Shown in pieces: positions 59,496-64,000 of a stretch of 64,000 nt of DNA. The stretch's first letter is position 1, and each line of letters starts with the position of its first letter. Position numbers and translations under genes: made by a program. The notes under the pieces are model-generated. The model was not told where the DNA came from and did not search any database. It worked only from the letters and a program-made list of their open reading frames with translations. Source of the DNA: Norana najaformis (lineage: Eukaryota > Annelida > Clitellata > Crassiclitellata > Hormogastridae); assembly GCA_964023275.1 (NCBI GenBank), contig OZ029915.1, positions 21,790,775 through 21,854,774 of the forward strand, written 5' to 3'.

Positions 59496-59950
59496 CACTC
59501 GACTGCAAGTGGCATCGGTTCGACTTCGAGTATCGAATCCCGACGCAGCTGCCGTCGTCGATCTCGGAAAAAGAGGGTCGCTACACGTATTACGGCTCAG
59601 CGATCATCCTTCAGCCGAACGGACCCGACATCGAGACCCACGAGGCTCGCTTCCGTCTCTATGGGAGCCTCGATGTCGACTCACTGCCCGCCTGGCTGCG
59701 GTCGCCTGTCGAGCGCAAGGAGGAAATGTACCGATCAGTCGTCGAGAACACGGGAAGATCTCGACAACAGATGGCGTCCGACAACGACTCCGCTTCTGTC
59801 TTCCTTCAGGAACCGGAAGATGACATCCTGATCAGCGCCGAACTCTACCTTAACCGGCGCCTGTTCGTTCCCGGTGACCGAATGGTGGCTGAAGGAACAG
59901 TCACCAACCGAACCTCAGTCAATCTCGTCTGCAGCATCAAATTTCAACAA
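59496..59950 (+). CDS. Internal exon of the arrestin domain-containing (ARRDC-like) protein
   Basis: Acceptor TACAACGCAG|CA (phase 1) and donor CAACAA|GTAAGC (phase 0) enclose 151 whole codons, GC-rich against an AT-rich flank. The first third, HRFDFEYRIPTQLPSS followed by GRYTYYGSAI, is the arrestin-N signature (a HxFxFxxxLPxxLPSS pattern, then GxxxYxxxA). A variable hinge of about 50 charged residues follows. LISAELYLNRRLFVPGDRMV and VTNRTSVNLVCSIKFQQ then match the first strands of arrestin-C (an LDRxxYxPG turn, then N-T/S and hydrophobic strands). So one exon spans the joint between the two arrestin folds. The phase-0 donor predicts further arrestin-C exons to the right, which I could not find before the window ends. 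Loop residues around PG are intact, so the gene appears functional. Confidence 0.8.
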
Positions 59951-61539
59951 GTAAGCTGAAAACAACTGCAATTGTTATTCCATAGCTGGCGTCACTTGGA
60001 ATTTCACACTGTTAATGCGTATCGCATATACTGTATGTTGTCAATGCTACTGATAAATATACAACAGTATATTTTCCAAAGAGGTCTATTTTGCGTGTGT
60101 GTATATTGTTTCGTATAAGCCATCTTTTTGATTAATGTAAAGAATCTTCGTAGTCTATGTATGAATGTTAATGGCGATACAATTGAAAGAAAAAAGATGT
60201 GAGGTTGCAAAGATTAAATGCCATTATATGTACTGCTGGTCACTTGCTGTACCTTAGGCCTATGAAAAAAGAAGCAAGCTTCTTCCATAAGCCCCATGCG
60301 ATTGTAGGTTACTTTTTATTATTGTTTTAAAATTTCAATTCTACCGATGTCTGTTATTTTAGACATATTACTTACAAATTGCCTATTTTAGTGGACCCAT
60401 ATCTCAGTTATAAATAGTCTTGCGCAGGCAGTACGCTGTTTGCTTTTTTAACGACAAAAGTCGCGTAAACTTTAATTGCACGAAGTCAGTTTCTTTCTTA
60501 AGTTTTCCTTTCTTATCGTCATTGTTTAATTTTTTCTGACAACGAAAGTATAAATATGTTTAAATTAATTAACGTTTCCGGCTGAAATGTGTTCATAAAA
60601 TGCCAACCATATATTTTGGCCAACAGAAATCGTCCACAAATATAACGGATCGTGTTCTCGACGAGGTATTATTTGTTTGCGATTATTATTATTTCATTTT
60701 TTTCATTTTCATTGGAACTTTCAAGACGTCTATATATTGCAAAATTCATAGCGATTACTCAGTTATGGCTGACAGGGGGTAACTCTTAATGCTGTTAGCC
60801 AACCTTGGGAAAACAATTACACAAGCATAGTCACAATTGGTTAAATTTCATCCCATAATGGGTAGGTGGGATTTCTGGTGTTTATGCAAGTGAATCTGAA
60901 TATCATCAAATGCATTGAAAGAAGTAAGAGATGCAGACGGTTTACTGTCACGAATCCCAATCAAATTAACCTACCGCTGGCACTGTCAGTGAATCGTGGA
61001 ATAATAATTCGAATGCAAGATATGATCTTCGACAAACCCATTAAATTCCAATAACCAACTTCAAGTCAACGACATAATTACTTTATTCAACCGTAACAGC
61101 GGCCAGTCACTTCTCTCTGCTACAAAAATGCAGTCATTCATGTCGACACGTACCAAATGCTCTTCACTATTTCTAGTGCAACGCTGCATCGCATTTATTA
61201 GGCCCTATTGGACGAGATAGTCACGTGATAAGGAGTCTTGTGCGATTCCACTGACAACTGGAATTATTGCCCGCATTAATTTTTTATAACCCGGACGCGA
61301 TGCTCATTTGTATAATGTATTAATCGCATCCATCAAATATTGCAGAAACTAAGCTTTGTAGATGCTTCTAAAATGGCGCGTTATAAATGAGCGATTGCCT
61401 CTCTTCACATAACATATATAGGCCTAGTTGTGAGCCAGTGTTAGCGCACAAGAGTAGCCCGAATATTTCTGGTCGAATTCCAAGAAGAACAAGCCTAGCA
61501 TAGCAGATTGAAGCAATAATCTGATAAGAAATATTTTGG
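59951..61539. other. Intron of the arrestin-domain gene, no exon seen
   Basis: AT-rich. The frames at 60600-60782 and 60866-61054 have no arrestin motif. No downstream exon is recognised. Confidence 0.5.
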
Positions 61540-61565
61540 TTATATATATATATATATACATATAT

Positions 61566-61658
<93 letters not shown>
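61540..61658. repeat. (TA)n microsatellite, about 119 bp
   Basis: TA run with three ACATA interruptions near its left end. It abuts the TTTATATAGCG end of an inverted repeat H copy. Confidence 0.95.
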
Positions 61659-61660
<2 letters not shown>

Positions 61661-61770
61661 TTTTATATAGCGACCGTATGGCCTCGACCCTGCTAATTTT
61701 CCAATGAATTTATCATGGTTGTCTAGTATAGCAATGGGCTAAACCTTTCACGGTGATTGTTACCCCTAAC
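61659..61770 (-). repeat. Interspersed repeat H, inverted copy
   Basis: TTTATATAGCGACCGTATGG, CCTCGACCCTGCTAATTTTC and TTTCACGGTGATTG are the reverse complement of the repeat H core. The TA microsatellite continues from its AT-rich terminus. Confidence 0.65.
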
Positions 61771-61809
61771 CTCTTTGCGGCTCCAGTAGACGGTTCATTG
61801 TCGCATGGT

Positions 61810-63640
61810 GATGGGCAATGGATCGGCGTCTCGCCGCGCTCCCCGTCAGCACCCAGCTAAAGCCAGAGAATCTATTGATCCAACCAGCGGACCAAATTCT
61901 ACAAAAGATTCCGGTCACGTGCCATCAACAACGGCGACAGCAGCATTCTCTGACGTATCGCTGTCCTCTGACTTTAAGGCCACAAGAGCGGCCCTGTGAA
62001 TTCTTCAACTCAACGTCGAGGGTCTTTAGAAGGCCAAATGCAATATCATCAGCAGCAGAGCAGTGGGAGATCCAGGACTGCTTGCGTGGCATCGACCCTG
62101 CTCATTTTCCGCATGAGCTCCACATTCTGGCAGTCCACTACGCACGGGTTTGGTCTAAGGGTCGCCGGAATATAACCAAGAGAGGCGGGGGGCGAACCGT
62201 CCCCACCCCATCGCGCCTATTGCTAATTCCGCCACTGCACCATAGCCCATCGGCAGAACATTGACGTCTTCTGTCTGCAGGAGACCGACATAGCGGACGA
62301 ATTAGGGGATGATACTCAATCGAAGGATTTGACCTAATTTCATCAGCACCAGACTCACGCTATGACCATGCAACATGCGTGCGTTCGGAGGTGGCTGATG
62401 CCTGTGGAATTAAAGCTGGAGGATTCAGAATTGGAAACATCTTTGATTTGAAGCGTACATTGGACCACGAAGTCTCTTCCTCAGTACGAGCGCCCGGTAA
62501 TATATATGGGCGATTTCAACAGCCAACGATGATATGACATGATGTCACGCAACGTGGGACTTTCCACTCTGCCAGATGGTCTAGAGATTGCTCACTAGGT
62601 CTTTGCTGGATTGGCTCCAGAGGTTAAAGGGCAATGTCGGCGAGTTAAACGTTATTGGATGACTTTCCACACAGCCAGCACAGATTAAGTACTTATAGCT
62701 ATCCACATTTGAATCCAATAATAGATTATCTTGTATAAACGTCGATGGAATTTTCTGAGGGCTAATTGGTAAGAGTACACTAAAGCTTTGAAATGTAGTG
62801 TCGTCACAGTTCTAACATGAATCAGTTCGATCGAAGAAGCATACCGAGGCTTTCAATAAGCGATCTTCAAAGCAGCCGGTGTGTCCATTCCTCGTGGTTG
62901 TAGACCTGTCTATATACCGTACATGAACGCCGAGTGCATTTTTTAAGCTCTACCAGAACAATATGAAGACTCTGGTGACTCAGATATATTGCTGCTCAGG
63001 TGATTGAATCTCTGGATGCGGCAAGGGATTGCCGCAGCACGCACGCTGGATCGAAACAGGAAAAAAATTAGCTTTACGACATCAAGTCGAAAATGCTGGA
63101 ATTTTATCCGCCGCCTGGGCACCGCACAGAAAACATCGGCTCCAAATCGCCCTCTTGTAAGACCCAACGCAATTGCGAGTCATCTTTTCCGTGGGCCATC
63201 TTATCCTAAATTGGCACTTGAGAAGCAACATCAAAGCCAAGTTCAAGATAAGTGGCGAAAAGTTTGCAATCAGCAAGCAGAATGTGACAGCCGTGTAGAA
63301 TCAACCGTTGCCAACTTCAGGCAGCGCTTGAAAGTGTTAAATTAGGAGCCACCGCAGACTATGATAACATCTTGCCTGAGTTTGTAAACTTGGTCCCAAG
63401 GTGCTTAAATGGCTTGAACGTTTAACACACGGATCATCTGGGAAAAGACGCTTCATCAAACATGGCTCCATCCCGAAACCACATAAGGACCTTCGTAAGG
63501 TGGTTAGTTGTCGTCCAATATCCTTGCTTTCCGTAAGTGTCAAGCTTCTCGAACGGTTAGTTCTCCAACAGATCAGCCGGTCTTAGAAAGCTCTATCACA
63601 GCCAAACAGGCAGGTTTTCGCCAGGACAAAGCAGTTGCAA
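61810..63640 (+). pseudogene. Jockey/I-like LINE ORF2, decayed
   Basis: Plus-strand blocks come in family order across three frames. ILQLNVEGL (about 62001) and VFCLQETDIADELGDD (62265) begin the APE endonuclease. VIYMGDFNSQR (about 62500) holds the GDFN catalytic motif. VSIPRGCRPVYIPYMNAEC (62880-62935) is the SIPRG linker. SSRKCWNF and RPNAIASHLF (63085-63190) form the pre-RT region. DYDNILPEF (63360), then SIPKPHKDLRKVVSCRPISL with LLSVSVKLLERLVLQQIS (63465-63580) and QAGFRQDKA (63610), are RT fingers. The palm with the [YF]xDD box would follow but is not readable after 63640. Many stops and frameshifts show it is inactive. Confidence 0.8.
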
Positions 63641-64000
63641 TCAAGTCTTCGCTTTGAGCCGTCTGTCTATATGGCCTCTAGGCTTCAACTTGCCTCGGCG
63701 ACTGCATTTCCGGCGATCCATGGTTGCAGTGAAGACATCGTCGTCAAATGCTGTGAAGCCACAGATCCTTCGCGCAGCTGTGGAGCAGCGCAGACACTGG
63801 CACACGCTGTCGATGTCTGTCCGCAAACACTTTAAGATGGCGGACTATTGGCTCTTGTGTCGCTGGTGATGACGCTTGCTAGACGCGAATCGCATATGTT
63901 AGAAGAATTGTGGCATTGTAGGCACTACTATCTCGGTGATGGACTCCATCCAGACAATAATGCGCCCTTTAGAGCTGTTTTTTATTGTAGGTCTAGTCAA
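63641..64000. other. Unresolved sequence downstream of the LINE fingers domain
   Basis: GC-richer sequence, open in several frames on both strands to 63869, but without a readable RT palm. It may be rearranged LINE sequence. The window ends here. Confidence 0.35.

Overview
This is animal nuclear DNA, not bacterial. It is AT-rich, has long TA, GAT, GCT, GTAG and ATGG microsatellites, split genes with GT/AG junctions, and many decayed retrotransposons. The mix of LINEs of several lineages, a Ty3/Gypsy element, tRNA-derived SINEs and a CACTG-ended DNA transposon suggests an invertebrate metazoan, probably marine. No marker here fixes the phylum. There is no operon, CRISPR array, rRNA gene, or tRNA gene outside SINE heads.

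Host genes are sparse. Two parts of one arrestin-domain (ARRDC/alpha-arrestin) gene lie on the plus strand: an N-terminal exon at 40542-40758 and a larger exon at 59496-59950. They are separated by 18.7 kb that probably hides at least one more exon, and the gene continues to the right. On the minus strand, 3305-4233 is a 306-codon GC-rich terminal exon of a protein I do not recognise. Two weaker exon candidates are on the minus strand at 15810-16316 and 21036-21335.

The most complete mobile element is a 2.6 kb DNA transposon at 29178-31802. It has diverged terminal inverted repeats of about 120 bp starting CACTGGCCAACA and one uninterrupted 601-codon ORF. The ORF has the features of an RNase H-fold transposase, which fits the CMC (CACTA/Mirage/Chapaev) group. 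To its left are a broken Gypsy pol (28065-28810, minus) and two LTR-like sequences facing each other (26909-27790). The same LTR-like family recurs at 45833-46290 and in part at 4940-5230, and carries CRE, E-box and CCAAT motifs.

The rest is mostly LINE debris. A jockey/I-like LINE sits at 61810-63640, an RTE/L1-like LINE at 5690-6960, and CR1/L2-like pieces at 1340-1690, 48240-49160 and 49757-50640. Shorter 3' ends carry (TTAGA)n, (TTACGA)n or (TTA)n tails. Two tRNA-like SINE copies, four smaller unassigned repeat families and many microsatellites fill the remaining space. I found no convincing new multi-gene system. The points most worth checking are the CACTG-ended transposon, the LTR-like promoter family, the unidentified exon and the missing middle exon of the arrestin gene.
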